Positions 1-9,197 are shown, counted from the stretch's first letter. The stretch: 64,000 bases of DNA from Lysobacter prati (GCF_009765215.1 NZ_VLNV01000006.1:124001-188000); one strand, 5' to 3'. Program-made: numbers and translations. Notes: a model not told the origin generated them from the letters alone.

Positions 1-1
1 G

Positions 2-163
2 GAACGACTCGTCGAGTGGTTCCTGGTGGAATCGTGGGCCGAGCACATGCGGCAACACCATCGGGTCTCGAAGGCGGACGCCGACCTGCAGCGGGAGGCG
101 CTGGCATTTCATCGCGGTCCTTCTCCACCCGTGGTGAAGCATCTGATCGCCGCGCAGCCCTGA
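2..163 (+). CDS. MFS transporter, C-terminal end only (5' truncated by window edge)
   Basis: An open frame runs from the first base into a TGA at 161-163 and gives about 53 residues without a start. The sequence (VESWAEHMRQHHRVSK..., ending VKHLIAAQP) resembles the C-terminal cytoplasmic extension of MFS_3-type (EntS-like) efflux permeases, which usually carries the VExWxEHxRQHxRV and FHxGxxxPxVxHLIA patterns. No membrane segment is inside the window, so the transporter call rests on the tail alone. It converges on the hydrolase gene 6 bases downstream. Confidence 0.6.
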   Translation, partial: ERLVEWFLVESWAEHMRQHHRVSKADADLQREALAFHRGPSPPVVKHLIAAQP

Positions 164-168
164 CTCGA

Positions 169-906
169 TTACCTGGCCGATTGCGCGGCTTTCTCGATCA
201 GTGCCGCCACTTCCCGCGGGTGTGAGAGGAAGGCCGCATGGCTTGCGTTGAGCTCGATGGTCTCGGACTTCGCCCGACGGCTCATGAACCGCTCCAGCTC
301 CGGGTTGATCATCCGGTCCTGGGTCGCGACGACTGCATAGCTCGGTTTGGTTTGCCAGGCCGGTGACTTGGCCGTCGCACCAAACGCGGACAACGCAATG
401 GGCATCTGCGAGATCGCCGCGAAGTGCACGGCGCCCTCCGGCAGGTCCTGCGCGACATCCTGGTGGAACGATTCGGGTTTCACCTGGGCGAAGCCACCGC
501 CGATCGGAGCGACACTTTGCGCGGCTGGCGGCATCTTGGCCTGCAATGCACCTGCGCTTTCGCCGGCCACCGGTTCAAAGGCGGCGACGTACACCAGGCT
601 GCGGACCGCGGGGTGGTCGGCCGCATCGGAGATGACCATGCCGCCCCAGCTGTGGCCGACGAGAACCGATGGCCCCGCGTGGTCCAGCACCAGCCGCGTT
701 GCCGCGACATCGGCGTCGAGCGAAGTCAACGGCTGTTGCACGACAGACACCGAGTAGCCGTCGCGCTCGAGGATGTCGGCAACGGGCTTCCAGCCGGAGC
801 CGTCGACAAAAGCGCCGTGGACAAGAACAACACTTTTGACGGCGGCAGTGGCCGATGTGGTCATCAGCATGCCCGCCGCGGCAAGTGCAAGCAGGGTCAG
901 TTTCAT
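169..906 (-). CDS. Exported alpha/beta hydrolase
   Basis: The 245-residue protein begins with a signal peptide (MKLTLLALAAAGMLMTTSATA). The hydrolase fold follows: HGAF oxyanion region near residue 30, nucleophile elbow GHSWGG with Ser86, an acid candidate in the TQDRMI segment and a late His in ASHAAFLSHP. This is the pattern of small HNL/RsbQ-like hydrolases, often annotated as haloalkane dehalogenase or salicylate-esterase relatives. The substrate cannot be told from sequence. It opens a cluster of several alpha/beta hydrolases and stress oxidoreductases, suggesting a role with reactive or xenobiotic esters in the periplasm. Confidence 0.85.
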   Translation of the reverse strand: MKLTLLALAAAGMLMTTSATAAVKSVVLVHGAFVDGSGWKPVADILERDGYSVSVVQQPLTSLDADVAATRLVLDHAGPSVLVGHSWGGMVISDAADHPAVRSLVYVAAFEPVAGESAGALQAKMPPAAQSVAPIGGGFAQVKPESFHQDVAQDLPEGAVHFAAISQMPIALSAFGATAKSPAWQTKPSYAVVATQDRMINPELERFMSRRAKSETIELNASHAAFLSHPREVAALIEKAAQSAR

Positions 907-1283
907 GGGAACGCCTCTTCAATGGGGATGGGGCGGAAGATGGCATGCATACAAGCGAGCCGGTGCGGTCGCTTCTGTCGCCATCGTCAGCGCGGCATAC
1001 GGTGAATCCCCGCGACGAGGCACACAATTGAACCTGGATATCGATTGGCTATCCATTGGTCGGACGCGCGCAGTCCACGCACCGCCGGGCGGACCGCTCG
1101 CACTGTGACCAGTGGTGTCCTGGCGCTGCTAAGACCAAGGGTTCATTGCACTCCACCTTCGTGCAATCGAACGGCGCGACCACAGCCACCATCCTGATTC
1201 GAGCCCGGGACGCTCGCACGTGTCACGGGGCGCGTTGGCGAAACCGTTCGCCAGCCCACGACCATCAACCTCGAGAACACACC
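907..1283. other. Intergenic region between divergent hydrolase and ohr
   Basis: These 377 bases separate the minus-strand hydrolase from ohr and should hold both promoters. I see no gene, clear inverted repeat or recognisable OhrR operator. Open frames crossing it have no start or composition that would support a gene. Confidence 0.5.
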
Positions 1284-1700
1284 ATGACTGACTTCAAGAA
1301 GGCGATTTACACGGCGCAAGTCCACACCACCGGCGGGCGCGATGGCGCATCGCGAAGCTCGGACGGTCGGCTGGACATCAAGCATTCGGTTCCGGGTGGC
1401 CCGGGCCAGGGTACGAATCCCGAGCAACTGTTCGCGGCAGGGTGGTCTGCCTGCTTCGAAGGTGCACTGGGCCTGGCCGCAGGCGCTCGAAAGATCGCAC
1501 TGCCAAAAGACACGGCGATCGATGCTGAGGTGGACCTGTGCCAGGAGGACGGCTCGTTCTTCCTGCAGGCCCGCCTCAACGTCAGCCTGCCGGGCCTCAG
1601 CCCTGATGTCGCCCGGCAACTGCTGAGCGATGCGCATGCGACGTGTCCGTACTCCAAAGCGACCCGCGGCAACATCGCGGTCGAAATCAACCTGGTCTGA
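1284..1700 (+). CDS. ohr: Organic hydroperoxide resistance protein (Ohr/OsmC family)
   Basis: The 138-residue protein has the full Ohr signature. The peroxidatic Cys57 lies in NPEQLFAAGWSACFEGAL and the resolving Cys121 in CPYSKATRGN. Ohr reduces organic and fatty-acid hydroperoxides using lipoylated proteins as electron donor, in the cytoplasm. The ATG at 1284 is chosen because it gives the usual family length and the usual MTxxKKxIYTAxxH beginning; longer in-frame starts upstream add atypical sequence. An epoxide-hydrolase gene follows 12 bases downstream on the same strand, so the two are probably cotranscribed. No ohrR regulator is next to it; the LysR gene at 9.3 kb is the only regulator in the cluster. 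Confidence 0.93.
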   Translation: MTDFKKAIYTAQVHTTGGRDGASRSSDGRLDIKHSVPGGPGQGTNPEQLFAAGWSACFEGALGLAAGARKIALPKDTAIDAEVDLCQEDGSFFLQARLNVSLPGLSPDVARQLLSDAHATCPYSKATRGNIAVEINLV

Positions 1701-1712
1701 CAGGAGAGCATC

Positions 1713-3014
1713 ATGCATTCCGCTTCCCATCCTCGCGGCGCTGCGTCGGCACGGCGCTGGCTGCGATCCTTCGCTGCTGGCGCCGCATTCAGCCTGTCGC
1801 TGATGTCCGCCCATGCCGCACCCGCCACTACCAACGCTTCCATTCGTCCGTACAAGGTGCAGATTTCCGATGAGGTGCTGAGCGACCTGCGCAAACGGGT
1901 GCAGGCTACGCGTTGGCCCGACAAGGAAACCGTCGCCGACCAATCCCAGGGCGTGCAACTGGCCAGGATCAAGGATCTGGTCGACTACTGGGGTACCGGC
2001 TATGACTGGCGCAAGGTCGAGTCCAAGCTCAATGGGCTGCCGATGTACGTCACCACGATCGATGGCGTCGACATCCAGTTCATTCACGTCAAGTCGAGCA
2101 ATCCCCATGCGCTGCCGCTGCTGATCACCCACGGCTGGCCTGGCTCGGTTCTGGAGATCACCGATTCCATCGGACCGCTGACCAATCCGACCGCGTTCGG
2201 TGGTAAGGCGAGCGACGCGTTCGATGTGATCATTCCATCAATGCCTGGGTACGGATTCTCCGAGCGCCCGCAGGCGACCGGTTGGGATCCGGACCACATT
2301 GCTCGCGCCTGGGACGTGCTGATGAAGCGCCTGGGCTACAAGCAGTACGTGTCGCAGGGCGGCGACTGGGGCTCGGTGATCGCTGATGCAATGGCTCGCC
2401 AGTCACCCAAGGGCCTGCTTGGCATCCACGTCAACATGCCGCCGACGGTGCCGCCGGATGTCGCCAAGGCGATGGCGGCGGGCGAACCCGCTCCGGCCGG
2501 CCTGAGTGAGCCGGAGAAGGACGCGTATGAGTCCCTCAGCACGTTCTTCAAGAAGAACGGCGCCTACGGCGCGATGATGTCGACCCGCCCGCAAACCGTC
2601 GGGTACGGACTCAGCGATTCGCCGGCCGGCCTGGCGGCGTGGATGTACGACAAGTTCGCGCAGTGGACCTACAGCGGTGGCGACCCCGAAAAGTCGCTGA
2701 CCAAGGACCAGATGCTCGACGACATCACGTTGTACTGGGTGACCAACAGCGCGGTTTCCTCGGCGCGCCTGTACTGGGAGAACAACAACAACAACTTCAA
2801 CGCGGCCGACCAGAAGACCTCGCAGATCAAGCTTCCGGTCGCCGTGACCGTGTTCCCCGGCGAGATCTATCGTGCTCCGCGTAGCTGGACAGAACGTGCC
2901 TACAGCAACCTCGTCTACTACAACGAAGTCGACAAGGGCGGCCATTTCGCGGCGTGGGAGCAGCCCCGGCTGTTTGCCGAGGAAATGCGCGCGGCGTTCC
3001 GGACGCTGCGCTGA
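1713..3014 (+). CDS. Epoxide hydrolase family protein, exported
   Basis: The 433-residue protein has an export signal with an Arg-rich start and hydrophobic core ending near AHA (about residue 35). An N-terminal EHN domain (about 43-150, IRPYKVQISDEVLSDLRKR) is followed by an alpha/beta hydrolase domain. HGWPG near residues 140-144 is the oxyanion segment, GGDWG carries the nucleophile Asp218, and the late VDKGGHFAAWEQP segment supplies the catalytic His. This is the layout of microsomal-type epoxide hydrolases, which open epoxides to diols. Periplasmic placement is inferred from the signal. It sits between ohr and an NTF2-like gene, consistent with handling lipid peroxidation products. Confidence 0.88.
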   Translation: MHSASHPRGAASARRWLRSFAAGAAFSLSLMSAHAAPATTNASIRPYKVQISDEVLSDLRKRVQATRWPDKETVADQSQGVQLARIKDLVDYWGTGYDWRKVESKLNGLPMYVTTIDGVDIQFIHVKSSNPHALPLLITHGWPGSVLEITDSIGPLTNPTAFGGKASDAFDVIIPSMPGYGFSERPQATGWDPDHIARAWDVLMKRLGYKQYVSQGGDWGSVIADAMARQSPKGLLGIHVNMPPTVPPDVAKAMAAGEPAPAGLSEPEKDAYESLSTFFKKNGAYGAMMSTRPQTVGYGLSDSPAGLAAWMYDKFAQWTYSGGDPEKSLTKDQMLDDITLYWVTNSAVSSARLYWENNNNNFNAADQKTSQIKLPVAVTVFPGEIYRAPRSWTERAYSNLVYYNEVDKGGHFAAWEQPRLFAEEMRAAFRTLR

Positions 3015-3079
3015 CCAAGTGGCGCGGAGCGCGCGTCTTCCCTAGCGTTCCGCGCCGATCAACATCCAGAGGAACCACC

Positions 3080-3487
3080 ATGCATCCGTTACGAAAATTG
3101 CGTGAATCCGGCAATCCGACACCTGCCCAGGTGAAGGAGCTGCTTGCCGAAAACATCGTCTTCAACAGCCCGATCCTGGCGAAGCCGATCCAGGGCCGTG
3201 AAGTCATCGCGTCGATCTTCGCTCAATCGAGCTCGACACGTGGCTCGGGTGCCTACACCGACGAGTTCAAGCTCGATGATCGCACCACCTTCCTGCGCTG
3301 GGTTGGCACCATGGATGGACACAAGTTCGAGAGCCTGGAGGTGATCGTGGACAACGAGCAGGGGCTGATCGTGGAGCGGACCATCGCCCTTCGCCCGTAC
3401 CCGGCCCTGAAGCTTTTCCGCGACGCGATGTATGCCGCCCTCAAGGACAAGTTGCCAGCCGATGTCTGGGACTATCCGGACGCCTAG
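3080..3487 (+). CDS. NTF2/SnoaL-like domain protein
   Basis: The 135-residue protein starts at an ATG preceded by AGAGGAA. The pattern of a short helix (PTPAQVKELLAENIVFNSPILAKPIQG), the REVIASIF helix and the ending ALRPYPALKLFRDAM is typical of SnoaL-like/NTF2-fold proteins, which form small alpha+beta cone-shaped pockets. Members act as isomerases, cyclases or binding proteins, and no catalytic residue can be assigned here. It follows the epoxide hydrolase by 65 bases and is probably in the same transcript. It converges on the SDR gene. Confidence 0.75.
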   Translation: MHPLRKLRESGNPTPAQVKELLAENIVFNSPILAKPIQGREVIASIFAQSSSTRGSGAYTDEFKLDDRTTFLRWVGTMDGHKFESLEVIVDNEQGLIVERTIALRPYPALKLFRDAMYAALKDKLPADVWDYPDA

Positions 3488-3496
3488 CGAGACCCT

Positions 3497-4219
3497 TCAG
3501 ATCGGCGCGCGACCGACCGAGGCACCGCCATCAACGAACACTGTCTGCCCGGTGATGTACCCGGCCTCGTCAGACAGCAGGAACGCCACGGCAGCCGCGA
3601 TTTCTTCGGGCTGCCCTAGGCGTCCAATTGGAACCAGTTGCAGAAAGCGCTGTTCGGCTTCGCTTCCGACAGGCGTGTTCTGGCGGAAGAGCTCGGTCTC
3701 CACCGGGCCCGGCGCGATCGCGTTGACGGTGACGCCGGTGCGCGCCGTCTCCAGCGCCCACGTGCGGGTAAAGCTGATCAACGCCGCCTTGGCCGCGGCG
3801 TAGGCGCTGCGATTGGCGACGCCCAGCACGGTCAGGCTCGATATGTTGACCACACGTCCCCAGCCGCGCCCGATCATGCCGGGCAGGAGCGCCTGGACGC
3901 ACTGCACTGCTGGGTTGAGGTTCACGCGGAAAGACAGTTCCACGTCATCCAGGTCGATCTGCCCTAGACGGGCCAGTCGCACCAGACCCATGTTGTTGAC
4001 GACGCCGTCGATGTGCTGGCGCGCGCAAAGCTCGTCGAGAACGCGCTCGGTCATCTGGCGGTCGGCGAGGTCGACCGCCACCAGCTCGCCCGGGAACGAG
4101 GGATCGCGTGCATTGCGCGCGAGGCCGATGACGCGATGGCCGGCGGCGGCAAGGCGGTTGGAGAGCGCCCGGCCAATGCCTTTGCTGGCACCGGTGACCA
4201 GGAGGGTGCGTTCAGTCAT
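3497..4219 (-). CDS. SDR family oxidoreductase
   Basis: This classical short-chain dehydrogenase of 240 residues has the cofactor motif TGASKGIG at residues 9-16, NNMG in place of NNAG, a catalytic Ser127/128, and Tyr140 and Lys144 in YAAAK. The C-terminal GQTVFVDGGAS is the usual family ending. The start at 4219 (MTERTLLVTGA) gives normal spacing to the Rossmann motif; an upstream TTG would add 20 atypical residues. The motif favours NAD(P)H and the substrate is unknown. It is downstream of the haloperoxidase-like gene on the same strand. Confidence 0.9.
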   Translation of the reverse strand: MTERTLLVTGASKGIGRALSNRLAAAGHRVIGLARNARDPSFPGELVAVDLADRQMTERVLDELCARQHIDGVVNNMGLVRLARLGQIDLDDVELSFRVNLNPAVQCVQALLPGMIGRGWGRVVNISSLTVLGVANRSAYAAAKAALISFTRTWALETARTGVTVNAIAPGPVETELFRQNTPVGSEAEQRFLQLVPIGRLGQPEEIAAAVAFLLSDEAGYITGQTVFVDGGASVGRAPI

Positions 4220-4303
4220 ACGGTATGCCTCTTCGGTGGCGGCACAACTGCCCGGTCCTGGCCCTGCGCGCCGAGGCAACGCGCAGAGCCACGCCTGGGC
4301 CCG

Positions 4304-5302
4304 TCAGCCACGAATGAACTTCAACAGATCCGGATTGATCACATCGGCGTGCGTCGTGCACATGCCGTGCGGGAACTTTGGATACACCTTGAGTACGCTG
4401 TTCTTCAGCAGCTTGCTCGACAGCAATGCCGAGTCGGCGATGGGAACGACTTGGTCGTCGTCACCGTGCATCACCAGCGTGGGCACGGTGATCGCCTTCA
4501 GGTCTTCGGTGAAGTCGGTCTCGGAGAAGGCCTTGATGCATTCATACTGCGCGTTCGCAGCACCCTCCATGCCCTGTCGCCACCAGTTCTGGATGATGCC
4601 CTGCGAAACGACAGCGCCCGGGCGGTTGAACCCGTAAAACGGTCCGCTGGCAACGTCCAGGTAGAACTGCGAGCGGTTGGCCGCCAGCGCCGCGCGGAAG
4701 CCGTCGAATACCTCGAGCGGGAGACCGCCCGGATTGGCCGGCGTCTTGACCATGATCGGCGGCACCGCCCCAATCAACACCAGCTTTGCTACGCGTCCCT
4801 GCTTCTGGCCGTGCCGGGCGACGTAGTGGGCTGCCTCACCGCCGCCGGTCGAATGGCCGACATGCACGGCGTTGCGCAGGTCCAGGTGCTCAACTACTGC
4901 GGCGACGTCTGCTGCGTAGTGGTCCATGTCGTGGCCGTCCCTCACCTGTGAGGATCGGCCGTGGCCGCGGCGGTCGTGCGCGATGACGCGAAATCCCTGG
5001 CTGACAAAGAACAGCGCCTGGTTGTCCCAGTCGTCGCTGCTGAGCGGCCAGCCATGGTGGAATACGATGGGCTGTCCGTCCTTCGGGCCCCAGTCCTTAT
5101 AGAAGATTTCAACGCCGTCTTTGGTGGTTACGTGGCTCATGGTCAGGTTTCCGTGGTCGATGGAGGGGGAGTGAGCGGAAGCGCGCGCAGCGAAGGGAAC
5201 AGCGGAAGCGGCAGCCAGCACTGCGGCGTTGAAGCCCAGTGCCAGAAACTCTCGCCGTTCCCTGCTGGAAGGCTCAAGGTGAAGAATGGGTCTGGAGGCC
5301 AT
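4304..5302 (-). CDS. Alpha/beta hydrolase, non-haem haloperoxidase family, Tat-type leader
   Basis: The 332-residue protein has the haloperoxidase/esterase core: HHGWP oxyanion segment near 83-87, GHSTGG with nucleophile Ser151, GDDDQVVP with the acid Asp, and FPHGMCTTH with the catalytic His near the end. Most relatives are cytosolic and begin at the equivalent of MSHVTTKDG (here residue 55). This copy carries about 54 extra N-terminal residues with [11 protein letters not shown] followed by an Ala-rich hydrophobic stretch, which looks like a twin-arginine leader. These enzymes often act as perhydrolases or esterases, and halogenation is incidental. A cytosolic product from the inner ATG is possible. 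Confidence 0.85.
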   Translation of the reverse strand: MASRPILHLEPSSRERREFLALGFNAAVLAAASAVPFAARASAHSPSIDHGNLTMSHVTTKDGVEIFYKDWGPKDGQPIVFHHGWPLSSDDWDNQALFFVSQGFRVIAHDRRGHGRSSQVRDGHDMDHYAADVAAVVEHLDLRNAVHVGHSTGGGEAAHYVARHGQKQGRVAKLVLIGAVPPIMVKTPANPGGLPLEVFDGFRAALAANRSQFYLDVASGPFYGFNRPGAVVSQGIIQNWWRQGMEGAANAQYECIKAFSETDFTEDLKAITVPTLVMHGDDDQVVPIADSALLSSKLLKNSVLKVYPKFPHGMCTTHADVINPDLLKFIRG

Positions 5303-5871
5303 GTAGGGTTCTCGGGGCGGAACGGGATGCCGCGGTATGTCGCGGCCCGCGTAGGAAACAGACATTCATCCGTCGAATCAGAGGAGCGGTTGCGGCCTAG
5401 AATCCCTTGGTGTCACCGTAGCGCTACCTCGAGAACATGGTGGCATCTTCGAAGCGCGCGATGGGTGCGCTGCGGTCAACAGCAAGTTCACCAGAGCGCG
5501 CGCCAGCGCCAGGTGCAGGCGGCAATCCGTCAGGCAGGCTTGATCATGTCGCGGGCATAATCCAGGCCAATGCCATAGCCACCTGCGTGTTCGACCACGA
5601 TCGCGCGTGCATTCTCATAGGTTTCGTGGCGAGTCCGTGGCTGCAAGTGTTGCTTGAGTTCCAGCGTGACTGGCTTGTACGAAAGAGCTGCCACGGCTCG
5701 TGGAGTGCACGGTCGTACGACTGTACCCCATAGCCTGCCCTGTTCACGGATCCGCGGCAGGCACATTGATTCCCTTTGCTCAACAACGATTTTCCGTTGG
5801 TCTACCTACCGGCCCGTTGCAGCCACGCCTATAACTGAAGCCCACGGCGCGACGCGCCGAAGGAGCTTCCC
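5303..5871. other. Intergenic region with possible degraded coding remnant
   Basis: These 569 bases hold no convincing gene. A minus-strand open frame at 5530-5766 (about 78 codons, containing YENARAIVVEHAGGYGIGL) has protein-like composition but no start context or family I recognise. It may be a remnant. The last 50 bases should contain the promoter of the isochorismatase remnant. Confidence 0.4.
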
Positions 5872-6306
5872 ATGGCCAATTTGCCACTGATTACCCCCGC
5901 CGATTGCGTGTTTGCACTGGTCGACGTCCAGGCCGGTCTCGCCTTCGCATCTGGCTCAGGCGACCGCCAAGCCATTCGCAATGGCGCGCTTGCTCTCGCA
6001 AAGACAGCTGTTGCGTTTTCGGTGCCCGTGGTCGTCAGCACGTCGGCGTCCAGGGTCTACAGCGGGCCGCCCATCCCGCCACTGCGCGCTGTCTTGCATG
6101 ATGTGACGCCCATCGAACGCCGGAGCATGAACGTCTGGGAAGACGAATCAGCCAAGGCGGCAGTCACCGCAACCGGCCGACGCACGCTGATCGGGGTCAT
6201 GTCGGACATCAGCCGACCTCTGCCAAAGCTCATGTTGGTGAGTGCAACCGGCAGCATCATCAGCATGACATCGTCCTCATCGAGGCCGACCCTGTCCACG
6301 GCATAG
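5872..6306 (+). pseudogene. Isochorismatase-family hydrolase, 3' truncated
   Basis: The first 105 or so residues match the YcaC-type isochorismatase-like hydrolases: DCVFALVDVQAGL with the catalytic Asp, then VPVVVSTSASRVYSGPPIPPL and RRSMNVWEDE. At the point where the family continues with the Cys-containing strand (LxxGLxTExC...), the reading changes after GRRTLI to sequence antisense to the tautomerase gene. The active-site Cys is missing. The frame then runs to a stop at 6304-6306. I infer a deletion that fused this gene tail-to-tail with the downstream tautomerase. It starts with good context and may still be transcribed. Confidence 0.75.
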
Positions 6307-6581
6307 CGAGTGGTGAGCTCGGCAAGCCTGCGCTTCTGTTCAACAGTGCGGGTGTCGCCGAAGATGACGGTGACGATGATGCGACGTTCCGAGCGTTGCA
6401 GGTCCGGAAACGTGGGATGGATAAACAACTCGTCCTCGGCATGCTCGCTGATGATGATGAAGCGGTCGTCTATGGGCGTGCCCAAGGCCTCGTGCAGGGC
6501 GAGGTTGAGCGCGTCTGCAAGCGCCCGCTTCTCGTCACTGGTAAAGACCGCCTTCGGAATGTGGGCGTGGAATACAGGCAT
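6057..6581 (-). CDS. Tautomerase family protein with aberrant C-terminal extension
   Basis: The first 130 or so residues form a tautomerase_2-type domain. Met is followed by Pro2, which becomes the catalytic N-terminal proline. The body carries the HEALGTPIDDRF and FIHPTFPDLQRSERR segments and ends near LTNMSFGRG. Family members are about 125-135 residues, but this frame runs to 174 because its 3' end reads through antisense to the isochorismatase remnant. The tail is therefore non-homologous, and the native stop was probably lost in the same deletion. The tautomerase domain itself looks intact and could work if the tail is tolerated. Confidence 0.75.
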   Translation of the reverse strand: MPVFHAHIPKAVFTSDEKRALADALNLALHEALGTPIDDRFIIISEHAEDELFIHPTFPDLQRSERRIIVTVIFGDTRTVEQKRRLAELTTRYAVDRVGLDEDDVMLMMLPVALTNMSFGRGRLMSDMTPISVRRPVAVTAALADSSSQTFMLRRSMGVTSCKTARSGGMGGPL

Positions 6582-6622
6582 TGCGGCTGTCCTTGGGGGT
6601 ATGGGCGACCGGGTTGACGCAA

Positions 6623-7243
6623 TCAGGGCGATTCGGGAGCGCTGGTGGGCAGATAGGGCGTGATGTTGCGAATCGCCCGCTCAACGTACTCGCTCCTCTC
6701 GCCGACGGGCGCGACGTAGTCCAGGGCTGCCCGCACGGCATCCATCCCTTCGGTGCGGGCGATGACCCATGCGGCCAGGTACTGGGATGCGAGACAGCCG
6801 CCGGCCGTTGCCACATTGCCCCGGGCGAAGAAGGGGCGGTCGAGCACCTCGACGCCCGCCTCCTGCACCCAGGGCTTCGTGGTGAGATCCGTGCAGGCGG
6901 GAACGCCGGCGAGGAGCCCCAGCTTGGCCAGAACCAGCGCTCCGGAGCACTGCGAACCGATGAGTTGCTTGGAGGGATCCAGGTGCAGGGCGGACATGAT
7001 TCGGGGGTCCTTGACGATGTCCCTCGTCATGGTGCCGCTCCCCACCAGCACGACGTCCGCTGTCGTGGCTTCGTGGATTCGCGACTGTGCTCGCACGACG
7101 ACGCCATTCCTGGAGGCCACTGATTCGTCCGGGCAGCAGAGCGTGATGCGCCAGTCACGATTGCCGACCCGATTGAGGACGTGGAGGGCGATCAGGGAAT
7201 CGAGCTCGTTGAAGCCAGGGAAGGTGAGAATCGCGATATGCAT
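6623..7243 (-). CDS. DJ-1/PfpI family protein
   Basis: The 206-residue protein has the DJ-1/PfpI fold: AILTFPGFNELD at the start, VVLVGSG in the central strand, and the nucleophile elbow GSQCSGALVLA with Cys99, followed by ARGNVATAGGC. This is the ThiJ/PfpI subgroup often annotated as isonitrile hydratase-like or as an AraC-type N-terminal domain without the DNA-binding part. No HTH follows. Roles in this superfamily include glyoxalase, hydratase and chaperone functions, so the reaction is not assignable. The gene lies 41 bases upstream of the tautomerase on the same strand. Confidence 0.87.
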   Translation of the reverse strand: MHIAILTFPGFNELDSLIALHVLNRVGNRDWRITLCCPDESVASRNGVVVRAQSRIHEATTADVVLVGSGTMTRDIVKDPRIMSALHLDPSKQLIGSQCSGALVLAKLGLLAGVPACTDLTTKPWVQEAGVEVLDRPFFARGNVATAGGCLASQYLAAWVIARTEGMDAVRAALDYVAPVGERSEYVERAIRNITPYLPTSAPESP

Positions 7244-7389
7244 GGGGTCGGCTCCGTGTGTCTGCAGCTTTCGTCCACCGGCCAGGCCGGATCGCTGATA
7301 CAGGCTAACGCCGAAGCCTCGCCGGGCAAATCAGACGTTGGGACCGGTAGCAGACACGCACGTACATCTTCTGGTGAATGCGCGCCCGA

Positions 7390-8283
7390 TCAGAGATGCG
7401 TCCTGAACCAGTCGATCGCGGATTTTGAAGCAGTGTCGAACTCTCGCAGGTACGGGTCGAAATGCCCGCCGTTGATCATGACCAGGTGCTTGGGCTGCAG
7501 TGCGCGCTCGTAGGCCTTCAGCGCGAGGTCCGTCACCGTGGTGTGATCGTCGCGGGCGACAATCAGAAGCAGCGGGGTAGGGGAGACGCGGTCAATGTAC
7601 TCGCCGGGTGCATACATGCGCGCCCAGCGCATCGAACGCACCGTGACCTTGTTTTCCCACACACCGTCCGGCACCGGCTGCAGGTAGAAGTCGACGATCT
7701 CGGGCGCCTTGTACGTCGATGCCGTGCCCGGGTCTGTGCTCACAATGGCCTGGGTCGACGGCGGTTCACCGCGAAACTGTGCCCGTTCGTCTGCCGCGAA
7801 CAATGCCTCCAGGTTGGCCACCGCTTCTGGCGGCACACGACGCAGGCCCAACGCATGACCGTCGATGGTCGGCACCTGCGAGACGATGGCCTTCAAGCGC
7901 CGATCGGTCGCGCCAAGGACCAGGGCGTGTCCGCCCGCAAAGCTGGTGCCCCAAAGTCCGATACGGCTCTCGTCCACTTCCGGACGATCCTGCAGGTAGG
8001 AAATGGCGCGCCGCCAATCGCTGATCTGCTGCCACGGGTTGACGTCCTGGCGCGGCTCGCCGTCGCTGTCGCCGAAACTGCGATGATCGTGCAGGAGCAC
8101 TGCAAATCCAGCCTCGGCGAAGGCGCGGGCCATCGGTTCAATGCGGTGGTACTTGGTGCCAGCGTAGCCGTGCGCCATGGTGATTGCCGGCAGCGGCCCG
8201 GTCGGGTGCTCGGGTACGAACAACCAGGCCGAGAGCTCGATTCCGCCTTCGACGGGAAAGCGAAGTTCTTCTTTGCGAATCAT
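7390..8283 (-). CDS. Alpha/beta hydrolase (dienelactone hydrolase-like)
   Basis: The 297-residue protein lacks a signal peptide. MAHGYAGTKY is the oxyanion segment (about 36-45), HDHRSFGDSDG precedes the elbow, and WGTSFAGG holds nucleophile Ser114. ARDDHTTV supplies an Asp candidate, and NGGHFDPYLREF near the end carries the His. This is the YtmA/Est-type group of cytosolic carboxylic ester hydrolases. It sits 20 bases downstream of the enoyl-CoA hydratase on the same strand, so the pair is likely cotranscribed and controlled by the divergent LysR gene. Confidence 0.87.
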   Translation of the reverse strand: MIRKEELRFPVEGGIELSAWLFVPEHPTGPLPAITMAHGYAGTKYHRIEPMARAFAEAGFAVLLHDHRSFGDSDGEPRQDVNPWQQISDWRRAISYLQDRPEVDESRIGLWGTSFAGGHALVLGATDRRLKAIVSQVPTIDGHALGLRRVPPEAVANLEALFAADERAQFRGEPPSTQAIVSTDPGTASTYKAPEIVDFYLQPVPDGVWENKVTVRSMRWARMYAPGEYIDRVSPTPLLLIVARDDHTTVTDLALKAYERALQPKHLVMINGGHFDPYLREFDTASKSAIDWFRTHL

Positions 8284-8303
8284 GGACGTGTCCTCGTGGG
8301 AGT

Positions 8304-9125
8304 TCAGGGCTCGACCGGGCGGCCGAGCAATAGCGGGAGGTCGATCTCGGCTTCGGTGGTCTGGAAGCCGCGCGCTACCGCAGCGCGAAGGCGTGCCTGC
8401 GCTTCAGGGCGACGAATGTGCTCGGCGAACAGGTCGGAATCGAGCCGGAAATCCTCAACCGGTGCGAGCGCGATCTCGTTGACGCGGCCCTTGACGGTTC
8501 CATGGCCCATGGCCGGGAAGTTACCGATGCGCTGTGCCAGCGCGCTCACGAATGCGTCGAGTTCCTGTGCCGGCAGAGCACGGTTGATCCACCCATAGCG
8601 TTCGGCCACGTCCGCGCCGTAATCGTCGGCACTGAGCAGCACTTCGAGCGCGCGACCGCGCCCCATCAGGCGAGCGAGGTGCTGGATGCCGCCCGCACCC
8701 GGTACGAGACCGAATGCCGGCTCCATCTGGCTGAAGATGGCGGTTTCGCTGGCGGCGAAACGCATATCGCAGGCGAGGACGAACTCGCTGCCGGCGCCGC
8801 GCGCACGACCTTCGATCTGCGCGATGCTGACCAGGCGGCTGGTGCTGATGCGACGGAAGAGAAGGGCGATGGACGGTTCGCCTGCCAGGGCGATGGCTTC
8901 CTCCCGGTACTCCTTGATTCGGTCGATATCGACGTGCGAAATGAAGTAGTCGGGGTTGGCGCTTTTGAACACGACGACGTTGATGGAGTCGTCGGCCTCT
9001 GCTTGCGTGATCAAGGCGACCAGGTCGCGTACCAGCTCGGGGCCGAGCAGGTTCATCGGAGGGGCCGCAATCTCCGCGGACAGAACGGTCCCGTCACGGC
9101 GAACCGTGAGTGTTTCGAACTTCAT
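8304..9125 (-). CDS. Enoyl-CoA hydratase/isomerase family protein
   Basis: The 273-residue crotonase-fold protein has the oxyanion-hole segment around IEGRARGAGSEFVLACDMRFA (about residues 104-124) and the second segment EPAFGLVPGAGG. The Glu positions of true hydratases are not all obvious, so a hydrolase or isomerase role is also possible. It is the first gene of the minus-strand unit that faces away from the LysR regulator, with 134 bases between them. This arrangement is typical of a LysR-controlled target. Confidence 0.88.
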   Translation of the reverse strand: MKFETLTVRRDGTVLSAEIAAPPMNLLGPELVRDLVALITQAEADDSINVVVFKSANPDYFISHVDIDRIKEYREEAIALAGEPSIALLFRRISTSRLVSIAQIEGRARGAGSEFVLACDMRFAASETAIFSQMEPAFGLVPGAGGIQHLARLMGRGRALEVLLSADDYGADVAERYGWINRALPAQELDAFVSALAQRIGNFPAMGHGTVKGRVNEIALAPVEDFRLDSDLFAEHIRRPEAQARLRAAVARGFQTTEAEIDLPLLLGRPVEP

Positions 9126-9197
9126 GGTGTACCTCGGTAGTCAAGCGGCCGTCGCGTCCTGGATGGGAGCCGAGCCAACGTGGGACAGGCTATTCCC

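Noticed and set aside
1143-2132. Long minus-strand frame of 329 codons
   Set aside because: It is antisense to ohr and the epoxide hydrolase, with shadow-like composition and no recognisable motifs.
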